DNA of 64,000 bases from Streptomyces sp. SID13031 (GCF_010548305.1 NZ_JAAGLV010000001.1:682001-746000); one strand, 5' to 3'. Positions 25,190 through 34,908 are shown, numbered from the stretch's first letter. Translations and numbers: made by a program. Notes: generated by a model from the sequence alone, not told the origin.

Positions 25190-26506
25190 ATGGTTATGTC
25201 CGAGGACACCAACATCCCCCAGCTCGTCACCGACCTCCGTACGACCTTCGACTCCCGCGTCACCAGGCCGGTCGAGTGGCGTCGGGAGCAGCTCAGCGCG
25301 CTGAAGACCATGTTGCTGGAGCAGGACAAGGACTTCGTCGGCGCGCTATACGCCGATCTCGGCAAGCCCGCCGAAGAGGCGCGCGGGACCGAACTGATGT
25401 TCGTCGTCAACGAGATCGACCACACTCTGGAGAACCTGGAGGCCTGGCTGGCGCCGGAGCCGGCGCCATTGCCGGAGAAGCTGCTGCCTGGCACCGCGCA
25501 GGTGATCCGCGAGCCGCTCGGTGTGGCGCTGGTGGTCGGGCCGTGGAACTACCCGTTGCACCTGGCCCTCGCACCCCTGGTCGGAATCCTTGCCGCGGGC
25601 AACGTCGCGGTGGTGAAGCCGAGCGAGTTGTCGCCGACCGTGTCCGCGGCGATCGCGCGGCACGTTCCGGCGTACCTGGACTCCTCGGCGGTGGCCGTGG
25701 TCGAGGGTGGCATCCCGGAGACGACCGAACTGCTGGAGCAGCGGTTCGACCACATCTTCTACACCGGCAACGGCCTGGTCGGCCGGATCGTGATGACGGC
25801 CGCCGCGAAGCACCTGACCCCGGTGGCGCTCGAGCTCGGCGGCAAGAGCCCGGTGATCGTGGACACCGACGTCGATCCGGTTCTGGTCGCCGGGCGGCTG
25901 GTCCGGGCCAAGTTCCTGAACGCCGGCCAGACCTGCGTCGCCCCCGACTACGTGCTCGCGATCGGTGACCCGGGTCCGCTGGAGACAGCACTGGCGGACG
26001 AGGTACGGCGGAAGTTCGGCGACGACCCATCGACGAGTGAGGACTACGGCCGGATCGTCAACGAGCGCCACTTCGACCGGCTGTCCGGCTTGCTCGGCAG
26101 CGGCCGCGTGGTGGTCGGCGGCGAGACCGACAAGGCCTCGAAGTACATCGCCCCGACGGTCCTCGCCGAGGTCGCCCCGGACTCGCCGGTGATGGGCGAG
26201 GAGATCTTCGGCCCGATCCTCCCGATCCTGACTGTGCCATCCCTGGACGCGGCCCTGGCCTTCATCCGCGACCGCGACAAGCCGCTCGCCCTCTACGCCT
26301 TCACCGACTCCGACGAGACCAAGCACCGCATCCTCACCGAAACCTCCTCAGGCGCCGTCGGCTTCGGCCACCCGGTAGTCCACCTCACCGCAACCGACCT
26401 CCCCTTCGGCGGCGTCGGCGAGAGCGGTATGGGCCGCTACCACGGCAAGTACTCAATAGACACCTTCAGCCACCTGAAAGCCGTCCTGGACCGCCCCCTC
26501 GACTGA
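25190..26506 (+). CDS. Aldehyde dehydrogenase, class 3 type
   Basis: This 438-residue NAD(P)-dependent enzyme oxidises aldehydes to acids. Its length and lack of an N-terminal extension match the class 3 (fatty/aromatic aldehyde) group. Landmarks are PWNYPLHLALAPL (cofactor fold), LELGGKSP with the general base Glu215, GQTCVAPDYVL with nucleophile Cys249, and MGEEIFGPILPI. The end, GYGKYS-like KYSIDTFSHLKAVLDRP, is typical. ATG 25190 is used; ATG 25196 is equally possible and no strong ribosome site decides. It is divergent from the zinc-ribbon gene and convergent with the drug-exporter gene, so it appears monocistronic. Confidence 0.93.
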   Translation: MVMSEDTNIPQLVTDLRTTFDSRVTRPVEWRREQLSALKTMLLEQDKDFVGALYADLGKPAEEARGTELMFVVNEIDHTLENLEAWLAPEPAPLPEKLLPGTAQVIREPLGVALVVGPWNYPLHLALAPLVGILAAGNVAVVKPSELSPTVSAAIARHVPAYLDSSAVAVVEGGIPETTELLEQRFDHIFYTGNGLVGRIVMTAAAKHLTPVALELGGKSPVIVDTDVDPVLVAGRLVRAKFLNAGQTCVAPDYVLAIGDPGPLETALADEVRRKFGDDPSTSEDYGRIVNERHFDRLSGLLGSGRVVVGGETDKASKYIAPTVLAEVAPDSPVMGEEIFGPILPILTVPSLDAALAFIRDRDKPLALYAFTDSDETKHRILTETSSGAVGFGHPVVHLTATDLPFGGVGESGMGRYHGKYSIDTFSHLKAVLDRPLD

Positions 26507-26533
26507 CACCCGGCGGGCGATACGCCCAACCCG

Positions 26534-28132
26534 TCAGTCGACCACTGCGGGTGGGACTTGCTTGTCGGCCAGGTTGGTCGTCTCGCGTTTGCGGGGGAGC
26601 ATCAGGGCCGGTATCAAGGTGATGACGACCAGCACCCAGGCGACCCAGTAGCTGTGCGAGAACGCCGTGGCGGCGTCGACCAGTCCGCGAGCGACGGCGC
26701 CCGGATCGAGGTGGAGCGCGGCGAAATTTTCCGGGCGGGTGTTGGACAGGATGGCCGCATAGGTCTCGCGCAGTCCTCCGCCCAGCCCGGGGACGTCCTG
26801 CGTGCCGGGGATGATCGGCGAGTTGTTGAGCTGGTTGGTGAGGATGACCGACATCGTCGCCACGCCGCAGGAGGAGGCGATCTGCTGGCTGATGTTGAGC
26901 AGTGTCGAGCCGCGGGCGACCTGGGCTCCGGACAGTGTCCGCAGTGCCGTGGTGAACAGCGGCATCATCGTGGCGCCCATTCCGAAGCCCATCACGGCCA
27001 GCATGGCGATGATCAGGGGGTACGGCGTGGTGGCGGTGATCTGGGTCAGGCCGAACATGCCGACCACGATCAGCGCGAGCCCGACGGGGACGATCCGGCC
27101 GATCGGGATCTTGTCGACCAGTCTCCCGGCGATCGGCATGGTCACCATGGCTCCGAGTCCTTGCGGTGCTACCAGGAGACCGGCGTGCAGGGTGGACTCG
27201 CCGCGGATCTGCTGGAAATAGGTGGGCACCAGGAGGAGCCCGCCGAAGAATGCGGCGGCGAACAGGAACATTGTCACGATCGAGATGGTGAGATTGCGGT
27301 TGCGGAACAGTCGCAGGTCGAGCAGGGGGTGTTCCGGGCGGAAGGAGTGCCAGACGAAGGCCGCCATCAGCAGTACTCCGGCCAGTACCGAGACCCATAC
27401 CCGTGGCGCGCCGAAGTCACCGTTCTCGGCCGGCAGGGAGGAGATGCCGAAGAGGAACAGCGCGAGCCCGGGGGACATCAGCGCCACCCCGAGGAGGTCC
27501 AGGGACTCCGACCGCTGCGGCTCGTCCTTGGCCAGGGCGAACCAGGCGTAGACCAGGGCGATCACGCCGAGTGGCAGGTTGATCAGGAAGATCCAGTGCC
27601 AGCTCGCCACCTGGATCAGCCAGCCGCCCAAGATCGGTCCCAGGATCGGGCCGAGGAGCATGGGTACGCCGAGGATGGCCATCAGCCGGCCCATCCGGTG
27701 GGGTCCCGCGGCCCGGGTCATGATGGTCATACCGAGCGGCATCAGCATGCCGCCGCCCAGTCCCTGGAGGACGCGGAAGCCGATCAGCATGTCGATGCTC
27801 GACGCGGTCGCGCACAGGGCCGATCCGGCGGTGAAGAGGAAGATCGCGGTCATGTAGAGCCGCTTCGTGCCGAACCGGTCGGCCGCCCAGCCGGTCAGCG
27901 GAATCACGGTCGCGAGCGCGAGCGTGTACGCCGTGACCGTCCAGGCGACGTGGGAGTAGGAGACCGGGCTGTCGGTCGTGCCGAACTCGTCCTGGAAGGT
28001 CGGCAACGCGACGTTGACCACGGTGATGTCGAGGATCGACATGATGGCCCCGAGCACCACGACGCCGGCGATCTTCAGCACGGCGGCGTCGATGTGGTCA
28101 GGGTAGTCGGACTGGACTGCTGGCTGGCTCAT
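26534..28132 (-). CDS. DHA2-family (EmrB/QacA, 14-helix) MFS drug exporter
   Basis: This 532-residue membrane protein expels drugs or other small molecules using the proton gradient. ATG 28132 follows GAGGGGGAACC. MFS signatures: LDITVVNVALPTFQ in helix 1, GWAADRFGTKRLY in the helix 2-3 loop (motif A) and RVLQGLGGGMLMPLG in helix 4-5. About fourteen hydrophobic segments continue to the C-terminal helix (YWVAWVLVVITLIPALML). No TetR or MarR regulator gene is adjacent, though such exporters usually have one. The upstream neighbour is a separate unit, since a strong hairpin lies between them. Confidence 0.93.
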   Translation of the reverse strand: MSQPAVQSDYPDHIDAAVLKIAGVVVLGAIMSILDITVVNVALPTFQDEFGTTDSPVSYSHVAWTVTAYTLALATVIPLTGWAADRFGTKRLYMTAIFLFTAGSALCATASSIDMLIGFRVLQGLGGGMLMPLGMTIMTRAAGPHRMGRLMAILGVPMLLGPILGPILGGWLIQVASWHWIFLINLPLGVIALVYAWFALAKDEPQRSESLDLLGVALMSPGLALFLFGISSLPAENGDFGAPRVWVSVLAGVLLMAAFVWHSFRPEHPLLDLRLFRNRNLTISIVTMFLFAAAFFGGLLLVPTYFQQIRGESTLHAGLLVAPQGLGAMVTMPIAGRLVDKIPIGRIVPVGLALIVVGMFGLTQITATTPYPLIIAMLAVMGFGMGATMMPLFTTALRTLSGAQVARGSTLLNISQQIASSCGVATMSVILTNQLNNSPIIPGTQDVPGLGGGLRETYAAILSNTRPENFAALHLDPGAVARGLVDAATAFSHSYWVAWVLVVITLIPALMLPRKRETTNLADKQVPPAVVD

Positions 28133-28248
28133 GGTTCCCCCTCGCCGCGGATCCCGGTCCCAGCCGACATTACGCGCCGGTCCCCGGCGTACACGAGCAC
28201 ATTCTTCAATCGGTCTGGCACTCAGGCGGGAGGCCCAGCTGCGAACGA

Positions 28249-28284
28249 CGTCCGGGCCGGATCCCGTGGGATCCGGCCCGGACG
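28249..28284 (-). terminator. Strong hairpin after the secreted subtilisin gene
   Basis: CGTCCGGGCCGGATCCC (28249-28265) pairs perfectly over 17 bp with GGGATCCGGCCCGGACG (28268-28284); only two bases lie between the arms, so the tip opens to a slightly larger loop. It starts 12 bases past the peptidase stop. No U-run follows, as is common in high-GC actinomycetes. Confidence 0.8.
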
Positions 28285-28295
28285 GTCTCAGGACG

Positions 28296-31200
28296 CTAGT
28301 TGACGATGATCTTGTCGACCTCGATCGTGACGCCCTTGACGAGTGGTGTGGAGGTTCCGGTCGTGACCGTGCCGGTGCCGTGTTGCACACCCTTGATGTT
28401 CATCGAGTAGGTCATCGAACCGCCAGGCGCGCCTGGCGTGCTCAGGACCCGGTAGTCCTCGATCGGCGGGCCGGTGATCTGGCTGCCGGCCGTCCCGTCG
28501 AAGTTCTCGGCGCCGACCGTGAGGCCGTACGCCGGGCCTGGGTCACCCGGCAGGTTGCCGGGGTCGTAGGTGTACGTGATGTCCTCGGCGCCGTTGGAGC
28601 CGATCCACTGCTGGAACACCTTCAGTGTGTTGGTGCCGAACAGGAATTCACGCCACTCGATGACGAGCCAGCTGTTAACCCCATCGGTCAGGCTGCCGGC
28701 GAGGATGCCCGGAGCTCCGGTGCCGTCGAGGTCGGTCCAGTAGGGCGCGAGTACGTTGTTCGGACGCGCGGGGTCGGGCAGGTTCTGCGGTGTGAACTGG
28801 ATGTCGTCCGACCCCGAGGTGCCGCCGGCGACCGAGTAGCCGTCGGAGACCACGCCGATCCGGTTGTACGACTGCCCGGCGAAGAGATACGGGTCGACGT
28901 TGAAGTTCAGCGCCTGCTCGTCCCCGATCGGGATCGGCGTGATGCCGAAGAGGTCCAGCGGCAGGTAGCCCGCCGGGCTCACTCCCGGCGCGATCACAGG
29001 CCGGTCAGGCTGGCGTCCTGCCAGCGTCGCGGTCTTGGTCGCGATCTGGGTGCCGACCTTGGTCGCGCCGGTGACGCTGTTCAGCCGTAGCTGCGAGCTC
29101 AGCGTGCTGAGCGCAGTGACGTTGGTGGTCTGCAGGCTGTTGTTCTGCACGGTCACGGTGCAGGTCGATTGCCCGGTGTTCCGCGGGATACTCGACGGCG
29201 TGCAGGTCTGGTCGATCGGCACGATGCCTTCCTGGCGGAAGAACGCGACCGGTAGGTGCAGGGCCCGGCTGCCGCCGACCTGCTTGAGGTTGACCTGACC
29301 GAAGTACTGGCCGTCGGGCAGGTCAGGTGCGGTGATGGCGATCGTCAGCTTCTGGCTCTTGCCGGGCTTCACCGAGAACACCGGCGGCAGCACGGTGATG
29401 TTCGCCCCGCTGACGGTCGTGCCGGTGGCGGTGAAGGCGAGCGTGGAGTTGGTGACGTTCTTGACCGTCCGCTCGGCCGTGATCAGGCCTGGCATGGTCG
29501 GCGCGTTCACCGACGGCACGTTGAGGTCGATCCGGTTCAACGCGTCGGTGGCCGAGGCCGCGTAGTTGGCCGCCGTCTCGTCCAAGGTCAGACCGGGGTC
29601 GCCGGCCTTGGTGAGGTCGATCCGGCCACTGCCGTAGTCGAACGGATCGGCCTGGGTGACCCGGTCCGGCTTCTTGACCGTGGTCTTGGCGGTGGTTTGC
29701 AGCGCGGACTTGGCCTGCCCCGCCGTCCACGTCGGGTGCAGGGCGAGGACGAGCGCGGCGGCGCCGGCCACGTGTGGAGACGACATCGAGGTACCGGCGA
29801 TCGCCTGGTACAGGTTGCCGGGCGGTCCCACCGCCGGGGACTCGGGAGTCGGCGTGGCTCCGGCCAGGATGTGCAGGCCGGGCGCGGTGACATCGGGCTT
29901 GAGGAAGTCACCACCGGGGCCGCGCGACGAGAACGACGTCATCACGTCGCCCTGCCAGGTGGTCTTGGTGCCCTGGGTGAACTTGGCGGTGGTACCGGGG
30001 TGCGCCGCGAGGAACGCCAGCAGAGCGTCGGCGTCGGGCTTCTCGAGCTGCGCGGCCGGCAGCCAGTGGTTGTCGGTGAAGACGTCGGACGGACTGGTGG
30101 TGTTGTACATCAGCATGCCGAGCGCGCCGCCCAGCTTGACGTTGAAGCCCTTCATCACCCGGCCGGGGGTGAACTGACAGGCGACGATCTTGCCGATGAA
30201 GATGCCCGGCGGCGCCGGGGTGTTACAAGTCGCGTCGTTGTACGGCGGCGCGGACGCGAGGACGACCGGTGCCGGGGTACTGACGCCCGCGGTGATCGAG
30301 ACGCCGGAGACCGTGGCGGTCGCGCCGCCGCCGGTCAGCGTGATCGCCGAGCGGAAGGTACGGCTCTGCGTGGACGCCGCGACCGTGGTGACCCACGGGC
30401 TGCGGTGGTCGGTGGTGTTGGCGCCCGGACCGGAGTTGCCGGCCGAGGCGGCGACGAACACGCCGGCTGCGTATGCGTCCAGGAAGGCGAGCTCGACCGG
30501 GTCGCTGTACGGGTCGCTGCCGCCGGAGATCGAGAAGTTGATCACCCGGACGCCGTCGAGGATGGCCCGTGCGACGGCCGCGGCCGAGTCGCTCGGGAAG
30601 CAGCCCTGGGCGCCGCAGACCTTGTACACCGACACGGCGGCTGCCGGGGCGATACCGAGGATCGCGCCCCGGTCGATGCCCAGCGGGTTGGCGTGCGCGA
30701 CCGGTCCGCCGGCCGACGTCGTGGCGGTGTGCGTGCCGTGACCGTTGGAGTCACGCGCGGAGTCGGGGTAGGTGTCGCCCCCGATCACCTCGTTGTAGGT
30801 GTCGAGGAACGGCCGCCCGCCGATCAGCTTGCGGTTGCAGGTGAACACGTCGCTCGCCGGCGTCAGCGGGTTGTCGCCGAAGTCGCACACGCGTGGCGTG
30901 GCGTCAGTGGTTGCCGGCGGCACCGGCAAGGTACCGGGGTCGGCGAACGAGGGGTGCTCGGGCCAGGCGCCGCTGTCCAGGATGCCGACGATGATGCCCT
31001 TGCCGGCGTTGGCCGAGCCGCCGAGCTGGTTGTAGATCGTCGGGGCGCCGATGAAGGCGCCACTGGAGTCGGTGAGCAGCTTCTGCGGGTTGTCCTGCTG
31101 GATCGCGGCCACACCGGGCAGCTTCAGCAGATCGCGTGCCTTGTTCGCCTGCACACTCAGCGACATACCGCCGTACACAGTGCGTAGCTTCTGCCCGGCT

Positions 31201-31658
31201 TGCGCACTCGGAACCTTCTCGCGAAGTGCGGCCAGGAAGGTGTCCTCCACTGTCGTCACATGCTTGAGGTACTTGGTCGCGTTCGCGCTCTTGGGGTCAA
31301 GGCGCTTGCCGGTGACCGACGGGCTGGTGCCAGGCAGCCCTTTGAGCTCCCCGCGGTACGCGGCCAGCGAGTCGTAGTCGAGCTTGACGACGACCCGTAC
31401 CTGCTTGGCGGAGGTGCTGTTGACGAGTGCCGGGTCGCTCTTGGCGAGCTGACCGCTGGGCGACTTGGCGCCGTTGACCGTACCGGCGAGCGTCAGTGGC
31501 GTCGCGGTCCAGGTCTGGCCGGTCGGGACGGTGGGGGATGGGTCGGCAGCCTCCGCGCTCAACGCGGGCAGAGAGGCGGCGATCAGCAGGCCGGCGGACA
31601 GGCCGGCGATGGTGGTGCGTCGAGTGATGCGGATGTGGGTCCGGGCTCTGGACCTCAT
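28296..31658 (-). CDS. Large secreted S8 subtilisin-like peptidase with PA domain
   Basis: A 1,120-residue exported protease. ATG 31658 follows GGGAGG. Twin-arginine-like start (RITRRTTIAGLSAGLLIAAS) and cleavage near LSAEAAD give a signal peptide, possibly Tat. Order: I9-like propeptide (~85-195), catalytic Asp228 in GILDSGAWPEHPSF, His307 in NGHGTHTAT, Asn408 in AASAGNSGP, an inserted PA domain (~440-560), Ser624 in AGTSMSSPHVAGA, a fibronectin-like domain, then ~350 residues of beta-rich C-terminal region ending in PLVKGVTIEVDKIIVN. The layout matches cucumisin-like subtilases, broad-specificity extracellular proteases. It is transcribed alone; hairpin downstream and a 330-base gap upstream. 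Confidence 0.95.
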   Translation of the reverse strand: MRSRARTHIRITRRTTIAGLSAGLLIAASLPALSAEAADPSPTVPTGQTWTATPLTLAGTVNGAKSPSGQLAKSDPALVNSTSAKQVRVVVKLDYDSLAAYRGELKGLPGTSPSVTGKRLDPKSANATKYLKHVTTVEDTFLAALREKVPSAQAGQKLRTVYGGMSLSVQANKARDLLKLPGVAAIQQDNPQKLLTDSSGAFIGAPTIYNQLGGSANAGKGIIVGILDSGAWPEHPSFADPGTLPVPPATTDATPRVCDFGDNPLTPASDVFTCNRKLIGGRPFLDTYNEVIGGDTYPDSARDSNGHGTHTATTSAGGPVAHANPLGIDRGAILGIAPAAAVSVYKVCGAQGCFPSDSAAAVARAILDGVRVINFSISGGSDPYSDPVELAFLDAYAAGVFVAASAGNSGPGANTTDHRSPWVTTVAASTQSRTFRSAITLTGGGATATVSGVSITAGVSTPAPVVLASAPPYNDATCNTPAPPGIFIGKIVACQFTPGRVMKGFNVKLGGALGMLMYNTTSPSDVFTDNHWLPAAQLEKPDADALLAFLAAHPGTTAKFTQGTKTTWQGDVMTSFSSRGPGGDFLKPDVTAPGLHILAGATPTPESPAVGPPGNLYQAIAGTSMSSPHVAGAAALVLALHPTWTAGQAKSALQTTAKTTVKKPDRVTQADPFDYGSGRIDLTKAGDPGLTLDETAANYAASATDALNRIDLNVPSVNAPTMPGLITAERTVKNVTNSTLAFTATGTTVSGANITVLPPVFSVKPGKSQKLTIAITAPDLPDGQYFGQVNLKQVGGSRALHLPVAFFRQEGIVPIDQTCTPSSIPRNTGQSTCTVTVQNNSLQTTNVTALSTLSSQLRLNSVTGATKVGTQIATKTATLAGRQPDRPVIAPGVSPAGYLPLDLFGITPIPIGDEQALNFNVDPYLFAGQSYNRIGVVSDGYSVAGGTSGSDDIQFTPQNLPDPARPNNVLAPYWTDLDGTGAPGILAGSLTDGVNSWLVIEWREFLFGTNTLKVFQQWIGSNGAEDITYTYDPGNLPGDPGPAYGLTVGAENFDGTAGSQITGPPIEDYRVLSTPGAPGGSMTYSMNIKGVQHGTGTVTTGTSTPLVKGVTIEVDKIIVN

Positions 31659-31988
31659 GTGGGCCTCCCGTGAAGGCAGATGACGCCGTCAGCGAAGGAG
31701 GAAGGCGCGGGACGTCGGGCACCACTACGGACCCCTCAGCCCTGTGACCGATCCCCCCCGGGTACCGGCGTACCGGCAGACACCCCCTACGGCACCCACC
31801 TGAACCGAGGCTAAGCCACAACCTCGTACTCGGCTAGACCTCCGCCCGCACTGGTATGTCCACCGCCAAACTCAAACGATTGCCGAAATCACCTACCGCC
31901 AGCGCCGTGTCAGCGCGGTGTCAGCGTCGTTGGTGATAGTGGTTCTGCACAATCGTTGCTACGACTCCCTGCCTGGAGGCAGACCGAC
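31659..31988. other. 330-base divergent intergenic region
   Basis: Non-coding stretch between the leftward peptidase and the rightward MMPL gene. It holds the peptidase ribosome site (GGGAGG complement, near 31666-31671), a C-run (31751-31759), CGGCGTACCGGCAG-type repeats around 31765 and, close to the MMPL gene, a pair of 11-nt-spaced direct repeats listed separately. No short gene with a ribosome site was found. Confidence 0.6.
31907..31928 (+). promoter_or_regulatory. Two 11-nt-phased direct repeats upstream of the MMPL gene
   Basis: GTGTCAGCG occurs at 31907-31915 and again at 31918-31926, start to start 11 bases, ~60 bases before the MMPL start. The 11-nt phasing is that of OmpR/PhoP-family response-regulator sites. 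Assignment to any regulator is inference. Confidence 0.4.
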
Positions 31989-34148
31989 ATGTTCTATCGC
32001 ATCGGGCGCGCCGTCGTCCGCCATCCCATCTGGACGATCGTGGCATGGGTGTTCATCGCGGCCGCGGTCGTCGCCACCGCGCCCAGCCTGCCGTCCAACA
32101 GCGACCAGAGCAGCTTCCTCCCGAAGAGCTATGAGTCGATCCAGGCTGCGGAGCTTCAGCAGACCGCCTTCCCCAGCAGCTTCACACCGTCCGCGATCGT
32201 CCTCTACCAGCGCGCTGACGGCGGCAAGCTCACCCCGGCTGACCTGAAGGACGCCGCGGGGATCACCACCCAGCTCGGCGCCAAGAAGATCGACCAGGTG
32301 CAGCAGGTCGTGCCCGGCCCGCCGTCGAAGGACGGCCGTTACGTCATGGGTCTGGTCTCGATGAACTCCGAGAACCAGGGTCAGCCCAGCCAGCTCGACG
32401 CCGCGAAGACGCTGCGTGCCGACGCCAAGGAGCTCGCGAAGGGCACTCAGCTGGACGCCAAGCTCGGTGGCTCGGCGGCGCAGGGGCTGGACCAGCAGGA
32501 GTCGTCCAACCGCGCCAATGTGCTGACGTTCGCCGGTACCTTCCTGATCATCCTGATCACGCTGCTGATCATCTTCCGCTCGCCGATCCTCGCGCTGCTG
32601 CCGCTGGTCGTCCTGCTGGCGCTGGTGTCCACCACGGCGAACGCGTTGATCGCCGACGCCTCCAAACTCTTCGGGCTGGAGGCGAACAGTTCGGTCTCGG
32701 CGCTGTTGATCGTCGTACTGCTGGGAGTCGGCACCGACTACTACCTGTTCCTGATGTTCCGGTACCGGGAGCGACTGCGGGCCGGCGATGAGCCCAAGCT
32801 GGCCATGATCAACGCGGTCGGTCGGGTCGGCGAGGCGATCGCCTCGGCAGCCGGTGCGGTGATGATCTCGTTCCTCGCGCTGCTGCTGTCCACGCTCGGC
32901 TTCCTGAAGCAGATGGGCCCCGCGCTCGCCATCAGCGTCGCGGTGACCTTGATCGCCGCGCTGACGCTGTTCCCGGCGATCTGCTCGTTGATCCCGCCTC
33001 GTGCGCTCTTCTGGCCGTCGAAAGCCTGGCGCACGGAGCCCGCCAACGCGCGCTTCGCGGCTCTCGGGCGTGGAGTGCAGCGCCGCCCCGGCCTGTACGC
33101 CGTTGTCTCCGGCGTGATCATGGTCGCGCTGGCGCTCGGCACGCTCGGTTTCAAGGCCACCTTCGACCTCGCGGCCGGTTCGATGCCGCAGACCAAGGAA
33201 TCGATGGTCGTCCAGACCCAGATGCAGAGCGCCTATTCGGCCGGTGCCGCGGAGCCGACGTCCGTCCTGGTCACCTCGACCGGCGGCGGCCCGATCGATC
33301 AGGCGGCCCTGCCGGCGTACGGAGCGAAGCTCAGTGCGATCTCCGGCGTCGCGGAGGTCTCGCCCGCCGAGCTGAGCAAGGATGGCAAGACGGCGAACTT
33401 CACGGTCACCTTGAAGTACGGGTCGGCCACTGATCAGGCGCTCGAGGTGATCGGCGACGTGCGCAACGTCGCGCACGCCGAGGCACCGCCGGGCTCGAAG
33501 GCGCTGGTCGGCGGCATCACCTCGATCTTCAAGGACATCAACGCAGCGGTCAACCACGACTACCGCACGGTGTTCCCACTGGCCGCGCTCCTGATCATGG
33601 TCATCCTCGGCTTGCTGCTGCGCAGTGTCGTGGCCCCTTGGTACCTGATGGCCTCGGTGGGGCTCGGCTTCGCCGCCACGCTCGGGGCGACCGTACTGAT
33701 CTTCCAGAAGGGCCAGGGCCATTCGGGGCTGATGTTCATGCTGCCGGTGATCATGTATCTGTTCGTGGTTGCCATCGGCACCGACTACAACATCTTGATG
33801 ATCTCCAGGCTCCGGGAGGAGGCGCGGGAGGGCCGCGAGCCACGCGAGGCGGCCAGTATGGCGGTGCGGCACGCCGGCCCGACCGTGGCCGCGGCCGGGT
33901 TCATCCTGGCGGCCACCTTCGCCACCTTGATGCTGGCCGGCAACTCGCTGCTGACCGAGATGGGGTTCGCCGTCTCCTTCGGCATTGTCGTCGCCGCGTT
34001 CGTGATGGCGATGTTCTTCACCCCGGCCCTGACCGCCCTGATCGGTCACGCCGCCTGGTGGCCTGGCCAGCAAGACCGGAAAGCACCGGCCGCCGCGGCA
34101 ACGGTGGATTCCGACACCCGACCGCTCGACCTCTCGACGAAGAACTGA
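31989..34148 (+). CDS. MMPL/RND-family membrane transporter
   Basis: This 719-residue protein starts at ATG 31989, nine bases after GGAGG. It has the two-fold RND layout: helix 1 (HPIWTIVAWVFIAAAVVATA), an extracytoplasmic loop (~35-165), five more helices, a second half starting around residue 365 (RRPGLYAVVSGVIMVALALG), another loop and five helices. The proton-relay signatures GVGTDYYLFLMFRYRER (first half) and AIGTDYNILMISRLREEA (second half) are intact. Actinobacterial MMPL proteins export lipids, siderophores or antibiotics. A 17-bp hairpin ends the unit. No lipid- or polyketide-synthesis genes lie near, so the substrate is open. Confidence 0.93.
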   Translation: MFYRIGRAVVRHPIWTIVAWVFIAAAVVATAPSLPSNSDQSSFLPKSYESIQAAELQQTAFPSSFTPSAIVLYQRADGGKLTPADLKDAAGITTQLGAKKIDQVQQVVPGPPSKDGRYVMGLVSMNSENQGQPSQLDAAKTLRADAKELAKGTQLDAKLGGSAAQGLDQQESSNRANVLTFAGTFLIILITLLIIFRSPILALLPLVVLLALVSTTANALIADASKLFGLEANSSVSALLIVVLLGVGTDYYLFLMFRYRERLRAGDEPKLAMINAVGRVGEAIASAAGAVMISFLALLLSTLGFLKQMGPALAISVAVTLIAALTLFPAICSLIPPRALFWPSKAWRTEPANARFAALGRGVQRRPGLYAVVSGVIMVALALGTLGFKATFDLAAGSMPQTKESMVVQTQMQSAYSAGAAEPTSVLVTSTGGGPIDQAALPAYGAKLSAISGVAEVSPAELSKDGKTANFTVTLKYGSATDQALEVIGDVRNVAHAEAPPGSKALVGGITSIFKDINAAVNHDYRTVFPLAALLIMVILGLLLRSVVAPWYLMASVGLGFAATLGATVLIFQKGQGHSGLMFMLPVIMYLFVVAIGTDYNILMISRLREEAREGREPREAASMAVRHAGPTVAAAGFILAATFATLMLAGNSLLTEMGFAVSFGIVVAAFVMAMFFTPALTALIGHAAWWPGQQDRKAPAAAATVDSDTRPLDLSTKN

Positions 34149-34160
34149 CAGAAACCCCAG

Positions 34161-34196
34161 CCGCGACTACTTCGGCAACTGCCGAAGTAGTCGCGG
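34161..34196. terminator. Strong hairpin after the MMPL gene
   Basis: CCGCGACTACTTCGGCA (34161-34177) and TGCCGAAGTAGTCGCGG (34180-34196) form a perfect 17-bp stem separated by two bases. It starts 12 bases after the MMPL stop and ends right at the stop of the leftward pseudogene, so it could serve both strands. Confidence 0.8.
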
Positions 34197-34764
34197 TCAG
34201 TCGTGGCGGGGGAGTAGGTGCGCCTTGAGTGAGACGCGGACCGACGTGACCGTCTCGGGCAACCACCCGACCACTCGCGAACGGCTTTGCCGGTCTTCAG
34301 GTCCAGCGCGGCGAACAGGCCGTCGCCGTACCCGTCCCGATAGGCGGGCCCGCCGAGCGCGAAGGCGCTCCCGCTGAGGAGCTCGTCCACTGCGTAGTCG
34401 CAGGTGCTCCAGCGCTTCTTGGCCGCCGCGAGGTCGACTAGGGCGGTACAGCTGCCGTCATCGGCCTGCGAGACGATCGACGCCGCGAGCTGGAGGTCCG
34501 ACGACACCGCGGACGGCGTCGGTACGGCATTGATCGGCTTCGGTGCATCGTCGCCGGCAGTCCACTTGTAGAGGGTCTGCTTCTCGCTCTTGGACGATGC
34601 GCTGAAGTAGATCTCGCTCCCTTGGACCGCGTGCACGATCGGTCCGTGCTCACCCGTGCGCTCCAGCGAGTACTTCTCACCGCTGGCGTTGTCGCGCCAG
34701 GTCAGCGTGAAGCGAGGAAGTTCGCTGCCGTCCGCAGCCCTGCCAGCTTGATGCTCCGATTCAT
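34197..34764 (-). pseudogene. Frameshifted gene for a beta-rich (propeller-like) protein
   Basis: An apparent gene start is intact: GGAGGGCACC then ATG at 34764 (MNRSIKLAGLRTAANFLAS), but that frame stops after ~20 codons. A second frame, ~34730-34265, reads as a convincing beta-rich protein (FTLTWRDNASGEKYSLERTG; GSEIYFSASSKSEKQTLYKW; FAALDLKTGKAVREW). Near 34265 a third frame takes over (LPETVTSVRVSLKAHLL) and ends at TGA 34199-34197. So two frame changes separate start, body and end. The body looks like part of a WD40/TolB-like propeller of a longer secreted protein, and it lacks a signal peptide, so an internal deletion near the N-terminus is likely. Two independent breaks argue against a single sequencing error. 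Confidence 0.7.
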
Positions 34765-34908
34765 GGTGCCCTCCGAAATGAGTCCTCAGTGTGTCGTACG
34801 GAGGGCTTTGATGATCGGCGGACACGATCGGTTCACGACACCGGCGAAAAGCCTCCGGCGGCGGCATCGTCTATTTCTTGCAAAGATCGATCGGGATATT
34901 GCGTTGAT

